Assembly: GCA_947475875.1 (NCBI GenBank)
Contig: CANJME010000009.1
Location: 46,874-110,873, forward strand
Direction: 5' to 3'
DNA: 64,000 nt
Source: Caulobacteraceae bacterium
GTDB taxonomy: Bacteria; Pseudomonadota; Alphaproteobacteria; Caulobacterales; Caulobacteraceae
Each line of letters opens with the position of its first letter. Positions within the stretch are counted from its first letter, which is position 1. Under the pieces are notes generated by a model. The model was not told where the DNA came from, searched no databases, and worked only from the letters and a program-made list of their open reading frames with translations. Position numbers and translations under genes: made by a program. Shown here piece by piece: positions 7,200-16,228 of this stretch.

Positions 7200-9512
7200 C
7201 TAGAACATCTCCCGCTGCCCGGGGCCGCCGACGATGGCTTCCTCGGGCAGGTGCAGGGTGAAGGTTGAGCCGGCGCCGGGCTCGCTTTCCAGCGCCACCC
7301 AGCCGCCGTGCAGTTCGACGATGGCCTTGACGAGGGCGAGGGCGAGGCCGGGTCCGCCCTGCTCGCGGCCGATGAACCGGTCGAAGATGTGGGCCTGGAC
7401 GTGGAAGGGGATGCCGCGCCCCTTGTCGTTGACCCTCAGCGTCACCTCAGCCCCCGCCCGACCGCCGGTCAGGGTGACAACACCGCCGCGCGGGCTCTGG
7501 CGCATGGCGTTTTCCAGGAGGTGGTCGAGCGCCTGGGCCAGCCGCTGGGCATCACCCCGGATAAGGCCGATCTCCTCGTCGCAGACCAGATCGATGGTGA
7601 CTTCGAGCTCGGCCGCCTCGCGGGCGAACCGCTCGCGCGCTTCGGCCAGCATGCCGGCGATGGTGACGTCGCCCACGTCGAGGGCCATTTCTCCGGCGTC
7701 GATCTGGGCCATGTCGAGCACGTCATCGATGGAACGGGCGAGCTGGGTCGCGGCCGTACGCACCGAGCCGATGTAGCCGCGCGCCTGGACGGGCAGGGCG
7801 TCGCCCGCGAAGTCGAGCAATTCCGAGTAGCCGATGATGGTGGTGAGGGGGGTTCTGAGTTCGTAGGAGACATTGCCGACGAAATCGCGTTTCAGCCGCT
7901 CGGCTTCGGCAAGCGCCGCCGAGCGATCCTGATAGGCGCGCTCGAGATTCTGTTTTTCGGTGATGTCGGAGAAGGCCAGCAAGGTTGCGCCATCCGGCAG
8001 GGGCCGTGACTGCCAGCTCAGGATGCGGTCATTGGAGGTGCGCATCTCCCCGCCAGTGGCGACCCGGCTGACTGGGTCCGGATCGGTGACGCGGCCCTTG
8101 AGCTCCTTCCAGAAGCCGGGATCGTGCAGGCGCGGGGTACAGAGCTCGACCACCCCGTCGAAATCGCCGGCGTCCTCGACCTCGCTCTTGGAGATCGCCC
8201 AGAACTGTTCGAAGGCGTCATTGTGGAGCCGCAGGCGCCCGTCCGAGGCAAAAACGGCAATGGCGTCATTCAGCTTGTCGAGGGTGGCCTGGTGAACCTG
8301 GATGAGGGCGTTGTACTGGGCCTTCAGCCGCAGCTCGCCGGTGATGTCTGAATAGAGCAGCAAGAGGCCGCCGAGCGGGTGGGCCTGCCGGATGACGCGC
8401 AAGGTGCGCCCGTCGGGCAGGCTCCAGAGTTCATCGGGACCCTGGTCGAGGTCCTCGTAGTGCGAAAGCTCGCCAGCTTTCCAGCCGGCGTAGTCGGCGG
8501 TCTCGGGCAGGCGGCGGCGCTGGCGCAGGCGGTCGAGCAGCTCTCCATGGGTGGGCTCTTCGGCCAGCCACGCCGGCTCCAGCCCCCAGAGCTCGGCGAA
8601 GGCGGTGTTGTGGAAGGAAAGCCGCTTGGCCGCGGTGAACACCGCCACCCCGTCGTCGATATGGTTGAGGGTGTCGTCATGGGCGGATGCGTGTCGGCGC
8701 ACGGCCTCGCGCAGCTCCTCGGCTTCGGTGACGTCGATGGCGCGCATCATCACCTCGCTCTCGCCGGTTGGGGCGGCGATGACCCGGTAGGCGCGGCGGC
8801 GCCCGCCCGCCGCCACCCAGCGGACAGCCTCGGCCGGCTTGCCGCTGGCTAGCGCTTCGCGGGCCAGCTGGTCGACGCCCTTGTCGAAATCAAGGCCGCG
8901 CTCGCGGGCCTCGTCCAGGGTCTCGGCGTCGACGGCGGCCAGCCAGGCGCGGTTTGCCCAGATCAGCCCGCCGGCCTCGCCCGTTATCCAGAGAATGTCA
9001 TCCAGGGCCTCCAGCCGGTCGAGGGCATGGGGGGCGGTCAGTTCCGCCGGGGCCGCCTGACCGGGGGAAAGACGCAGCCAGGCCGAGCCGCCGGCGGGAC
9101 CGCCCGCCACAGCGATCGACTGTCCCCGGACGCGCACTGAAAACGACAGCGCCTCGCCATGGGTGATCAGGGCGCCAATTCTCGGACCATGCTCGGGACT
9201 GGTCTCGGTGAGCGCCTCGACCACCCGTTGTGGAACCGGCGGACAACCGAGGATGACCGCGGCGCGCGCGAGCGCCTCGGGGCCGGCGACCAGCTCAACT
9301 TCACCCTCGCTGAGGCTAAGGAGCACCGCGCCGGAGGCTTCGACGGCGCCGACCGCGGCGGCGGCTTCCAGCTCGAGCCCTTCGCTGCGACGACGGCCCT
9401 CGGCGCTCTGGCGTGCGGCCTCGCGCCGCGCGACCACGCCCCAGGCGGTGGCGGCGATGGCCAGCGCCAAAACCCCCACTGAAAGCGCCAGTGCGTAGTC
9501 CGAGATGTTCAT
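7200..9512 (-). CDS. divL: DivL, tyrosine-variant histidine-kinase-like cell-cycle regulator
   Basis: Cell-pole regulator that reads the phosphorylation state of DivK and controls the CckA-CtrA pathway in Caulobacter. The 770-residue protein has one N-terminal membrane helix (residues 5-27), several PAS-like segments (about 165-260, 280-390 and 405-515), then a HisKA-like domain and an ATPase domain. In the H-box the phospho-acceptor is replaced: GNVSYELRTPLTTI has tyrosine at residue 550, the same number as the known Caulobacter DivL Tyr550. Total length is one residue from the 769 of Caulobacter. The ATPase motifs remain (NDKGRGIPF, GGPGLALALV). Confidence 0.95.
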   Translation of the reverse strand: MNISDYALALSVGVLALAIAATAWGVVARREAARQSAEGRRRSEGLELEAAAAVGAVEASGAVLLSLSEGEVELVAGPEALARAAVILGCPPVPQRVVEALTETSPEHGPRIGALITHGEALSFSVRVRGQSIAVAGGPAGGSAWLRLSPGQAAPAELTAPHALDRLEALDDILWITGEAGGLIWANRAWLAAVDAETLDEARERGLDFDKGVDQLAREALASGKPAEAVRWVAAGGRRRAYRVIAAPTGESEVMMRAIDVTEAEELREAVRRHASAHDDTLNHIDDGVAVFTAAKRLSFHNTAFAELWGLEPAWLAEEPTHGELLDRLRQRRRLPETADYAGWKAGELSHYEDLDQGPDELWSLPDGRTLRVIRQAHPLGGLLLLYSDITGELRLKAQYNALIQVHQATLDKLNDAIAVFASDGRLRLHNDAFEQFWAISKSEVEDAGDFDGVVELCTPRLHDPGFWKELKGRVTDPDPVSRVATGGEMRTSNDRILSWQSRPLPDGATLLAFSDITEKQNLERAYQDRSAALAEAERLKRDFVGNVSYELRTPLTTIIGYSELLDFAGDALPVQARGYIGSVRTAATQLARSIDDVLDMAQIDAGEMALDVGDVTIAGMLAEARERFAREAAELEVTIDLVCDEEIGLIRGDAQRLAQALDHLLENAMRQSPRGGVVTLTGGRAGAEVTLRVNDKGRGIPFHVQAHIFDRFIGREQGGPGLALALVKAIVELHGGWVALESEPGAGSTFTLHLPEEAIVGGPGQREMF

Positions 9513-9663
9513 TAAGCCCGCCGCCCCCGTCCGCGCGAGATTCGCCCTTCGCGGGAATCATAGGGCCGCAGGGCCGGGCCGCGAAGACAAAACCGCGTCC
9601 CGCGCCAATCTGCGCTGCAATGCCTATCGCCCGGTGCAGATTTTGAGCCACAATAGCGGCCTG

Positions 9664-10233
9664 ATGAGCGCCATCCGCTACCCTGTCGCCGCCAACGCCG
9701 AGCGCGCGCTTTCCGCGCCGCTGGGCCGGGCCGCGCGCGAAAGCGAGGCCGTGGGCCTGGCCGGCGGCGAGGTTCGTTTTGTCAGCGAACCGGCCGGGCC
9801 GGCCTTTGACACCCATGACGCGGCCCTGGCCGCCTGGAAGGAGCTGGTCGACGAGGCGCGCGCCATTGCGCCGGAAGACCGGTTCTGCGCGCTGCGCGAG
9901 GTGATCGTCCGCGACGGTCCGAAAAAGCCGCGCCTCAAGGCCGCCCGGCCCGTGTTCAAGGAGGGCAGGCGCTGGAGCGCCCCGACCGAGACCCCGCGCA
10001 CCGTATGGCGGTTGTCGGTCAGCTACTGGCGAGCGGCCGACGAGGCCGAGCGCGCGGCGCTGGAACAGGCCCGCAAGGTCCGGCGCAAGGCCGCCGCCCA
10101 GGTGGACGCGGCCACCCTGAGAGCGCTCGCCCGCCAGCCGCTGTTGCCGGTGCGGCCGCAGCAGCCGCTGGATATCGGCCTCTTTGAATACCGCCTGCCC
10201 GAGGCGCCGCATATCATCGTGCCCGATGAGTGA
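9664..10233 (+). CDS. Conserved hypothetical protein
   Basis: A 189-residue soluble protein without signal peptide or membrane helix. It is rich in Ala, Arg and Glu, with a basic middle stretch (KKPRLKAARPVFKEGRR) and a charged helix (ADEAERAALEQARKVRRKAA). I do not recognise a domain. It is divergent from divL (about 150 bp apart) and its last 8 bases overlap the next gene, a metallopeptidase, which suggests co-translation. Base composition is like its neighbours, so it is probably a real vertically inherited gene. Confidence 0.75.
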   Translation: MSAIRYPVAANAERALSAPLGRAARESEAVGLAGGEVRFVSEPAGPAFDTHDAALAAWKELVDEARAIAPEDRFCALREVIVRDGPKKPRLKAARPVFKEGRRWSAPTETPRTVWRLSVSYWRAADEAERAALEQARKVRRKAAAQVDAATLRALARQPLLPVRPQQPLDIGLFEYRLPEAPHIIVPDE

Positions 10234-10627
10234 GTGGACCGATCAGACCGCGCCTTCGCTGGAAGATTTCGCGCGGATCGGCCAGGCGGCGTTCGAGGCC
10301 CTGCCCGAGCCCTTCAAGAGCCTGGCCGGCGAGGTGCTGATCCGGGTCGACGACTTTCCCGCCGAGGACATTCTGGCCGAACTGGGTATCGAGGACCCGT
10401 TCGAACTGACCGGGCTCTACAGCGGGGTGAACATCGCTTACCGCGACGCGGGCGGCCCGGCGGCGGAGGCCTCGTGGGTGTTTCTCTATCGCCGTCCCAT
10501 TCTCGATGAATGGGCCGAGCGAGGCGACATCAGCCTCTCCGACCTGATCGCCCATGTGCTGGTGCACGAGATCGGTCACCATGTCGGCCTGTCGGACGAG
10601 GACATCGACCGCATCGAAGGCGACTGA
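10226..10627 (+). CDS. Zincin-like metallopeptidase family protein (DUF1025 type)
   Basis: A small 133-residue protein with the zinc-binding motif HEIGHH (LVHEIGHHVGLSD) near its C-terminus, typical of the small one-domain metallopeptidase family. There is no signal peptide, so it is likely cytosolic. The ATG overlaps the end of the upstream hypothetical gene. Substrate unknown. Confidence 0.85.
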   Translation: MSEWTDQTAPSLEDFARIGQAAFEALPEPFKSLAGEVLIRVDDFPAEDILAELGIEDPFELTGLYSGVNIAYRDAGGPAAEASWVFLYRRPILDEWAERGDISLSDLIAHVLVHEIGHHVGLSDEDIDRIEGD

Positions 10628-10717
10628 TCCACGATTCCGTTATTTGCGTATTTTTCACACCGGGAGCTTATCTCTCGGCCGAGGAACGGTAACGCGCGCT
10701 TTTGGGTTAGAGGCGAT

Positions 10718-11248
10718 ATGAAAAACGCGGCCAAGATATTGATCCTGCTCGTCATGGCTCCAGGCCTGGCGTTTGCGGCCCTGACGGCTGCCCCGACCCC
10801 GCGCAAGCCGGTCGATCCGGTGTTTTTCACCGGCCGGTGGTTCGAAATCGCTCGCACCGACAATTGGCGGCAAGGCGACTGTCAGGCGCCGACCTATCAG
10901 TTCGAGCCGCTGAAAAACCCGGCCAACGCCTATTTCACCCTGACCTGTCACAAGGGATCGCCCAGCGGCAAGGCCGAGGCCGCTCGGGTGACGATCAAGC
11001 TGCCGCAGGACAACCAGCGCAACCGGTTCAAGGTCTCCGGCATGGGCGGGCTGATCTCGCTGGAATACAGCGTGCTCGATATCGCCGACGACAACAGCTG
11101 GTCGATCCTGGCCACGCCCGGCGGCGGCTATGTCTGGATCTTGTCGCGCGACCCGCACATGGACGCAGCCACCAGAGATCGCCTGCTGGGTGAGATCAGG
11201 AAGATGGGCTTCGAGATGAACAAGATCGTCCTGCCGAAGCACGTCTGA
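10718..11248 (+). CDS. Lipocalin family protein (Blc-like), exported
   Basis: A 176-residue protein with a cleavable signal peptide (ILILLVMAPGLAFA) and the lipocalin opening motif G-x-W (FTGRWFEIARTDN). The spacing and later block YSVLDIADDNSWSIL and YVWILSRDP fit the eight-stranded barrel family. Bacterial relatives bind lipids in the envelope. There is no lipobox cysteine at the cleavage site, so it is probably soluble and periplasmic, unlike E. coli Blc. Confidence 0.82.
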   Translation: MKNAAKILILLVMAPGLAFAALTAAPTPRKPVDPVFFTGRWFEIARTDNWRQGDCQAPTYQFEPLKNPANAYFTLTCHKGSPSGKAEAARVTIKLPQDNQRNRFKVSGMGGLISLEYSVLDIADDNSWSILATPGGGYVWILSRDPHMDAATRDRLLGEIRKMGFEMNKIVLPKHV

Positions 11249-11262
11249 GGCGGTTGCGCCGG

Positions 11263-11277
11263 GAACGTAAGCCGAAC
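11263..11277 (-). promoter_or_regulatory. LexA (SOS) box of mmcB
   Basis: Reads GTTC-GGCTTAC-GTTC on the minus strand, an exact match to the alphaproteobacterial LexA box GTTC-N7-GTTC. It ends 11 bp before the mmcB start codon, a position where bound LexA would block transcription. Confidence 0.85.
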
Positions 11278-11288
11278 ATAGTCGCGAC

Positions 11289-11726
11289 GTGGACGGCGAA
11301 ATCACCTTTATCACCCTCACCCGGCCCGAGGTCACCGATGCGGTGACGCGTGGGGCGGCGCGGCTGTTCGACGCCCTGGGCTATGCGCCGTTACTTGAAG
11401 TGGGCCTGCCGAACGGGCGTCGGGCCGACATCATGGCGCTGGGGCCGAGAGGCCAGATCGCCATCGTCGAGGTGAAATCCAGCCTCGAGGACTTCCGGGT
11501 CGATCTGAAGTGGCCGGAATACCTGCCCTACTGCGACGCGTTCTTTTTCGCGGTGGCGCCGGAATTTCCGCGAGACATCCTGCCGGAAGGCCCGGGCCTG
11601 GTTATTGCCGATGGCTTCGGAGGAGCGGTCCTCACCGAAGCGCCCGCCACGCCGCTGGCGCCTGCGCGCCGCAAGGCGCTGACCCTCGCGTTCGCCAGAC
11701 TGGCCGCCTTCAGGGCGACGTTCTGA
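11289..11726 (+). CDS. mmcB: MmcB family DNA repair protein
   Basis: A 145-residue protein of the restriction-endonuclease-like PD-(D/E)xK fold: RRADIMAL followed by IAIVEVKSSLEDF gives the D...ExK active-site pattern. In Caulobacter the mmcB gene is SOS-induced and contributes to mitomycin C resistance. Here a perfect LexA box ends 11 bp before the GTG start, which independently supports the assignment. It lies downstream of the lipocalin gene on the same strand but has its own operator. Confidence 0.9.
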   Translation: MDGEITFITLTRPEVTDAVTRGAARLFDALGYAPLLEVGLPNGRRADIMALGPRGQIAIVEVKSSLEDFRVDLKWPEYLPYCDAFFFAVAPEFPRDILPEGPGLVIADGFGGAVLTEAPATPLAPARRKALTLAFARLAAFRATF

Positions 11727-11781
11727 AAAAGAGCATTTTTAGTCGCGCTAACGCTCGCTGCCGCTCGCTTCTTGAGCGCCG

Positions 11782-13107
11782 CTAGTCGTTCCCCGCGGCG
11801 ATTTCCTGGACTTCCTCAAAGGTGCGCAGGCCGGGGCGCTGGGCGCAGACGAGTACAGCCATATTGCCGGGCAGGTGTTCGTTGGCGCGCATCTTTTCGT
11901 GGGCGTCGGGAATCTGTTCCCAAGTGAACACTTCCGACAGGCACGGATCGATCCGCCGGTCGATGACCAGCTGGTTGGCGGCCGAGGCCTGCATGAGGTT
12001 GGCGAAGTGTGATCCCTGCACGCGTTTCTGGCGCATCCACAGGAACCGCGCGTCCATGGTCAGGTTGAAGCCGGACGTGCCGGCGCAGATCACCACCATG
12101 CCGCCGCGTTTGACGAGGAACACCGAGACCGGGAAGGTCGACTCACCCGGGTGTTCGAACACCATGTCGACGTCCTTCTTCTGGGTGATGTCCCAGATGG
12201 CTTTGCCGAACTTGCGGTTTTCTTTCATGTAGTCGTTGAATTCGGGGCCATTGACCTTGGGCAGCTGTCCCCAGCAATTGTAGTCCTTGCGGTTCAGCAC
12301 CGCTTTCGCGCCCATCGACATGACGAATTCGCGCTTGGACTCGTCGGAAACCACGCCGATTGCATTGGCGCCGGTCACCGCCGCCAGCTGCACGGCGAAA
12401 CAGCCGAGCCCGCCCGAAGCGCCCCAGACCAGCACGTTCTGGCCGGGCTTCAGCTCATGCGGCTTGTGGCCGAACAGCATGCGGTAGGCGGTGGCCAGCG
12501 TCAGGGTGTAGCAGGCCGCTTCTTCCCAGGTCAGGTGCTTGGGCCGCGCCATCAGCTGGCGGGCCTGGGCCCGGCAGAACTGCGCGAAGGAGCCGTCCGG
12601 CGTCTCATAGCCCCAGATGCGCTGGGACGGCGAGAACATCGGATCTCCGCCGTTGCACTCCTCGTCGTCACCGTCATCCTGGTTACAGTGGATGACCACC
12701 TCGTCGCCGCACTTCCAGCGTTTGACCTTGGGTCCAACCTTCCAGACGATGCCGGAGGCATCGGATCCGGCGATGTGATAGGGCTGCTTGTGGCCATCGA
12801 GCGGCGAGATCGGCTCACCCAGCGAGGCCCAGACGCCGTTGTAGTTGACGCCGGCGGCCATCACCAAAACCAGCACCTCGTCCTCGCCGATCTCCCAGGT
12901 GGGCACGACCTCGACCTGCATAGCGGTCTTGGGCGGACCGTGGCGTTCCTTGCGGATCGCCCAGGCGTACATCTGCGCAGGCACGTGATAGGCGGGCGGA
13001 ATCTCGCCGATTTCATAGAGGTCCTTGATCGGGGCCTCGGGCAGCGGCTGGATGATGGGTTCGGTCAGGGTCGCGACGGTCATGGTCCGAAACTCGGCTG
13101 ATGGCAT
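11782..13107 (-). CDS. ccr: Crotonyl-CoA carboxylase/reductase
   Basis: Reductively carboxylates crotonyl-CoA to ethylmalonyl-CoA with NADPH, the key step of the ethylmalonyl-CoA pathway for growth on acetate or C1/C2 units. From the chosen start (MPSAEFRT) it has 441 residues. It is a medium-chain dehydrogenase with the nucleotide-binding motif WGASGGLGCFAVQLA and family hallmarks such as FEHPGESTFPVSVF and GTSGFNLTMDARFLWMRQKR. The frame is open 39 codons further upstream, but those residues do not look family-like. Ethylmalonyl-CoA mutase is encoded about 1 kb away. Confidence 0.95.
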   Translation of the reverse strand: MPSAEFRTMTVATLTEPIIQPLPEAPIKDLYEIGEIPPAYHVPAQMYAWAIRKERHGPPKTAMQVEVVPTWEIGEDEVLVLVMAAGVNYNGVWASLGEPISPLDGHKQPYHIAGSDASGIVWKVGPKVKRWKCGDEVVIHCNQDDGDDEECNGGDPMFSPSQRIWGYETPDGSFAQFCRAQARQLMARPKHLTWEEAACYTLTLATAYRMLFGHKPHELKPGQNVLVWGASGGLGCFAVQLAAVTGANAIGVVSDESKREFVMSMGAKAVLNRKDYNCWGQLPKVNGPEFNDYMKENRKFGKAIWDITQKKDVDMVFEHPGESTFPVSVFLVKRGGMVVICAGTSGFNLTMDARFLWMRQKRVQGSHFANLMQASAANQLVIDRRIDPCLSEVFTWEQIPDAHEKMRANEHLPGNMAVLVCAQRPGLRTFEEVQEIAAGND

Positions 13108-13350
13108 GGCTATCTCGGACCTTAGGCGAGCTCGAAAAGCCCGCCTGATCCGGCGTTTTTCGTGAACGAGGAATGCGGGGCGCCACAATTCGGCCAGCGG
13201 CCTCGCGTTCCTGTCCTGACCCACCTGTCGCAGATTTTTTACCGCCTGAAAACGGATTCCTTTTGCACCGCAGCAAAAACCCGAAATTGAAGCCGCTTGA
13301 CGCCCCCCACGGCCTCAACGCAAATGGCCGCCACCTGAGAGGAGAAGATC

Positions 13351-14151
13351 TTGGCGTTCCGTAAGATATACGTTGCCCTGGCAGCCTGTTTTGTCGCCGC
13401 CCTCGCCTCTCTGGCCTTGGCGCAGACGCCGCGTCCCCTGGCGCCGAACCCGGTCATCCCGCTCGACGCCAAGATGCAGATCAACCTCTACCCGATCACC
13501 CGTTTCCGGGGCTCGGCGACGGTGGTGACAAGCAGCCAGGAACAGGTTGGCCCGATTGCGGCCGAGAGCATCTTCGTCACGCGCGGGGTCTGGGACCTCT
13601 GCTCAGAGAAATTTTACTACGGCCAATGCGTGCGGGTCTCCTCGACCATGCCCGAAATTCCGGTCGCCATCGTCGTGCGTTCGATCAAGCTGGTGGGCGA
13701 TACGGGACCGAGCTTCGTCAACGCGCCGACGGCGCGCGCCGGCGCCGACATACCGAGCGAGCGCGAAGACCGCGTGGTGGCGAACCCCGTCCTGCCTTCG
13801 CCGGTGGTTGCGCCCAAGGTGGAAGAGGGTGGCCGCCGAGGCGAAAACCCGCAACTGGCCGGCGCTCCGGCGCAGAGCGGCCGCGAGACCAAGTTCTACG
13901 CCGCGCCGGCCCAGAACGGCCTGCGGGTCCTGGCCTGCGCCCAGCAACCGGGTGGGTCGCCGGGCTTGCGCTGCGTGCAATCGGCCGCTGACGGCTTTTG
14001 CGCGGCCGAGGGCTTCAAGGACTCGGCCTTCCGCGAGTTCGAGGTGGTCGCCGACAAGGCCTATCTCTCCAACGTTCTTTGCCAGCGCGGCGGCGAACCG
14101 GCCGCGGCGGCTGAAAAGGGCGGCGGCTTCAGGCTGCCATTCCTGAAGTAG
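13351..14151 (+). CDS. Secreted protein with beta/gamma-crystallin-like segment
   Basis: A 266-residue exported protein. The TTG start has a strong GAGAGGAGA a few bases upstream; a signal peptide (VALAACFVAALASLALAQ) follows. Residues about 45-105 read like a beta/gamma-crystallin repeat: NLYPITRFRGSATVV, then GVWDLCSEKFYYGQCVRVS. A low-complexity linker and a cysteine-containing C-terminal region (LACAQQ, LRCVQS, FCAAEGF, VLCQRGG; four cysteines likely in disulfides) come next. No function is known to me. It lies between the two ethylmalonyl-CoA pathway genes, though nothing in it suggests a role in that pathway. Confidence 0.75.
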   Translation: MAFRKIYVALAACFVAALASLALAQTPRPLAPNPVIPLDAKMQINLYPITRFRGSATVVTSSQEQVGPIAAESIFVTRGVWDLCSEKFYYGQCVRVSSTMPEIPVAIVVRSIKLVGDTGPSFVNAPTARAGADIPSEREDRVVANPVLPSPVVAPKVEEGGRRGENPQLAGAPAQSGRETKFYAAPAQNGLRVLACAQQPGGSPGLRCVQSAADGFCAAEGFKDSAFREFEVVADKAYLSNVLCQRGGEPAAAAEKGGGFRLPFLK

Positions 14152-14192
14152 CGGATATTGCGCTGCAACACCGGCTGGGCGATGATTGGCCC

Positions 14193-16190
14193 ATGACGAA
14201 GACGCCCTTCCAGCACCCGGCGGATAAACCGTGGCTGTTCCGCACCTACGCCGGTCACTCGACGGCGAAGAAGTCGAACGAGCTCTATCGCGGAAACCTC
14301 GCCAAGGGTCAGACCGGCCTTTCCATCGCCTTCGATCTGCCGACCCAGACGGGCTATGACCCCGATCACGTGCTGGCGCGCGGCGAGGTGGGCAAGGTCG
14401 GTGTGCCGGTATCCCACCTGGGCGACATGCGCGCCCTGTTCGACCAGATCCCGGTCGAGCAGATGAACACCTCCATGACCATCAACGCGCCGGCCGCCTG
14501 GCTGTTGGCGCTCTATGTGGCCTTGGCTGACGAACAGGGGGCTGAAGTCGCCGCTCTTCAGGGCACCACCCAGAACGACCTGATCAAGGAATATCTGTCC
14601 CGCGGCACCTACATCTATCCGCCGGGCCCATCCTTGCGCCTGATCAGCGACATGATTGTCTGGTGCTACAAGGAAACGCCCAGGTTCAATCCGATGAACG
14701 TCTGCAGCTATCACCTGCAGGAAGCCGGCGCGACGCCGGAACAGGAACTGGCCTTCGCGCTCGCCACCGCCATTTCCGTGCTCGACGCGGTCAAGGCCTC
14801 GGGCCAGGTGCCGGACGCCGAATTCCCCATCGTTGCCCAGCGCATCAGCTTCTTCGTCAACGCCGGTATCCGGTTCGTCACCGAGCTTTGCAAGATGCGC
14901 GCGTTCACCGAGCTGTGGGACGAAATCCTGCTGGAGCGCTATGGCGTCGAGGACCCCAAGGCTCGCCGTTTCCGCTATGGCGTGCAGGTCAATTCGCTGG
15001 GCCTCACCGAACAGCAGCCGGAAAACAACGTCTATCGCATCCTGCTCGAGACCCTCGCCGTCACCCTCTCGAAAGACGCCCGGGCCCGCGCCGTACAACT
15101 GCCGGCCTGGAACGAGGCGCTGGGCCTGCCGCGCCCCTGGGACCAGCAGTGGTCCCTTCGCCTGCAACAGATCCTCGCCTTCGAAACCGACCTGCTGGAA
15201 TTCGAGGACCTTTTCGAAGGCTCGACCGTGGTCGCCGCCAAGGTGAAAGAGCTCAAGAAAAACGCCCGCAATGAACTCGCCGCTATCGACGAGATGGGCG
15301 GGGCGGTGGCGGCGGTCGAGAGCGGCTACATGAAAGCCCGTCTGGTCGAATCCAACACCGACCGCCTGCAGAAGATCGAGGCCGGCGAAATGACCGTGGT
15401 CGGCGTCAACCGCTACAATTCCACCGAGGCCTCGCCCCTCACCGGCGGCGAAGGCTCGATCCTGGTGGTCGATGCCGCCGTCGAGGCCGAAGCTGTCACC
15501 GCCATGCAGGCCTGGCGCGCGGGCCGCAATGAAGCCGCCGTCGCCGCCGCCCTGGCCGAACTGAAAGCCGCCGCGCAAGGGACCGGCAACATCATGCCGC
15601 CGTCGATCGCCTGCGCCAAAGCCGGCGTCACCACCGGCGAGTGGGCGGGAACCCTACGGGAAATCTTCGGCGAGTACCGCGCGCCCACCGGCGTTGGGGA
15701 GGGAAACCGCATGAGCGCTCAGGGCGATATCGCCAAGGTCCGCGCCGAGGTCGAGCGGGTGTCGGCCCGTCTGCGCCGGCGTTTGAAACTGCTGGTCGGC
15801 AAGCCCGGCCTCGATGGCCATTCCAACGGCGCTGAACAGATCGCCGTCCGCGCCCGCGATTGCGGGTTCGAGGTTCTGTATGAAGGCATCCGCCTGACCC
15901 CGGCCCAGATCGTCAATTCCGCCCTGGAAGAAAGCGTCCACGTGGTGGGCCTGTCGATCCTCTCCGGCTCGCACCTCGCCCTCGTTGAAGACGTGCTGAA
16001 CGGCATGAAAGCCGCCGGCATCGGCGATGTCCCGGTCATCGTCGGCGGCATCATTCCGCCCGAGGATGAAGTGAGGCTCAAAGCGATGGGCGTCGCGGCG
16101 GTCTATACGCCCAAGGATTACGACCTCACCGGCATCATGGCCGACATCGTAAGGGTGGCCGAGCGAGCGGCAGGGCTGGAAGCGGCCTGA
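14193..16190 (+). CDS. ecm: Ethylmalonyl-CoA mutase, coenzyme B12-dependent
   Basis: Rearranges ethylmalonyl-CoA to methylsuccinyl-CoA. The 665-residue single-chain protein has the mutase barrel first (KGQTGLSIAFDLPTQTGYD, MNTSMTINAPAAW, QGTTQNDLIKEY) and a C-terminal B12-binding domain with the DxHxxG motif (LDGHSNGAEQIA, near residue 540) and GGIIPPEDE. The length and the MeaA-like C-terminus favour ethylmalonyl-CoA mutase over methylmalonyl-CoA mutase, and ccr nearby supports it. MeaA-type paralogues are hard to separate by eye. Confidence 0.92.
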   Translation: MTKTPFQHPADKPWLFRTYAGHSTAKKSNELYRGNLAKGQTGLSIAFDLPTQTGYDPDHVLARGEVGKVGVPVSHLGDMRALFDQIPVEQMNTSMTINAPAAWLLALYVALADEQGAEVAALQGTTQNDLIKEYLSRGTYIYPPGPSLRLISDMIVWCYKETPRFNPMNVCSYHLQEAGATPEQELAFALATAISVLDAVKASGQVPDAEFPIVAQRISFFVNAGIRFVTELCKMRAFTELWDEILLERYGVEDPKARRFRYGVQVNSLGLTEQQPENNVYRILLETLAVTLSKDARARAVQLPAWNEALGLPRPWDQQWSLRLQQILAFETDLLEFEDLFEGSTVVAAKVKELKKNARNELAAIDEMGGAVAAVESGYMKARLVESNTDRLQKIEAGEMTVVGVNRYNSTEASPLTGGEGSILVVDAAVEAEAVTAMQAWRAGRNEAAVAAALAELKAAAQGTGNIMPPSIACAKAGVTTGEWAGTLREIFGEYRAPTGVGEGNRMSAQGDIAKVRAEVERVSARLRRRLKLLVGKPGLDGHSNGAEQIAVRARDCGFEVLYEGIRLTPAQIVNSALEESVHVVGLSILSGSHLALVEDVLNGMKAAGIGDVPVIVGGIIPPEDEVRLKAMGVAAVYTPKDYDLTGIMADIVRVAERAAGLEAA

Positions 16191-16228
16191 CTGAGCTTCT
16201 TGAAGCCTGCGACGGCGACTTCGCCTGG

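Noticed and set aside
14061..15578. Antisense reading frame of 505 codons over ecm
   Set aside because: Opposite a certain mutase gene; no recognisable domain, and composition is typical of a high-GC shadow frame.
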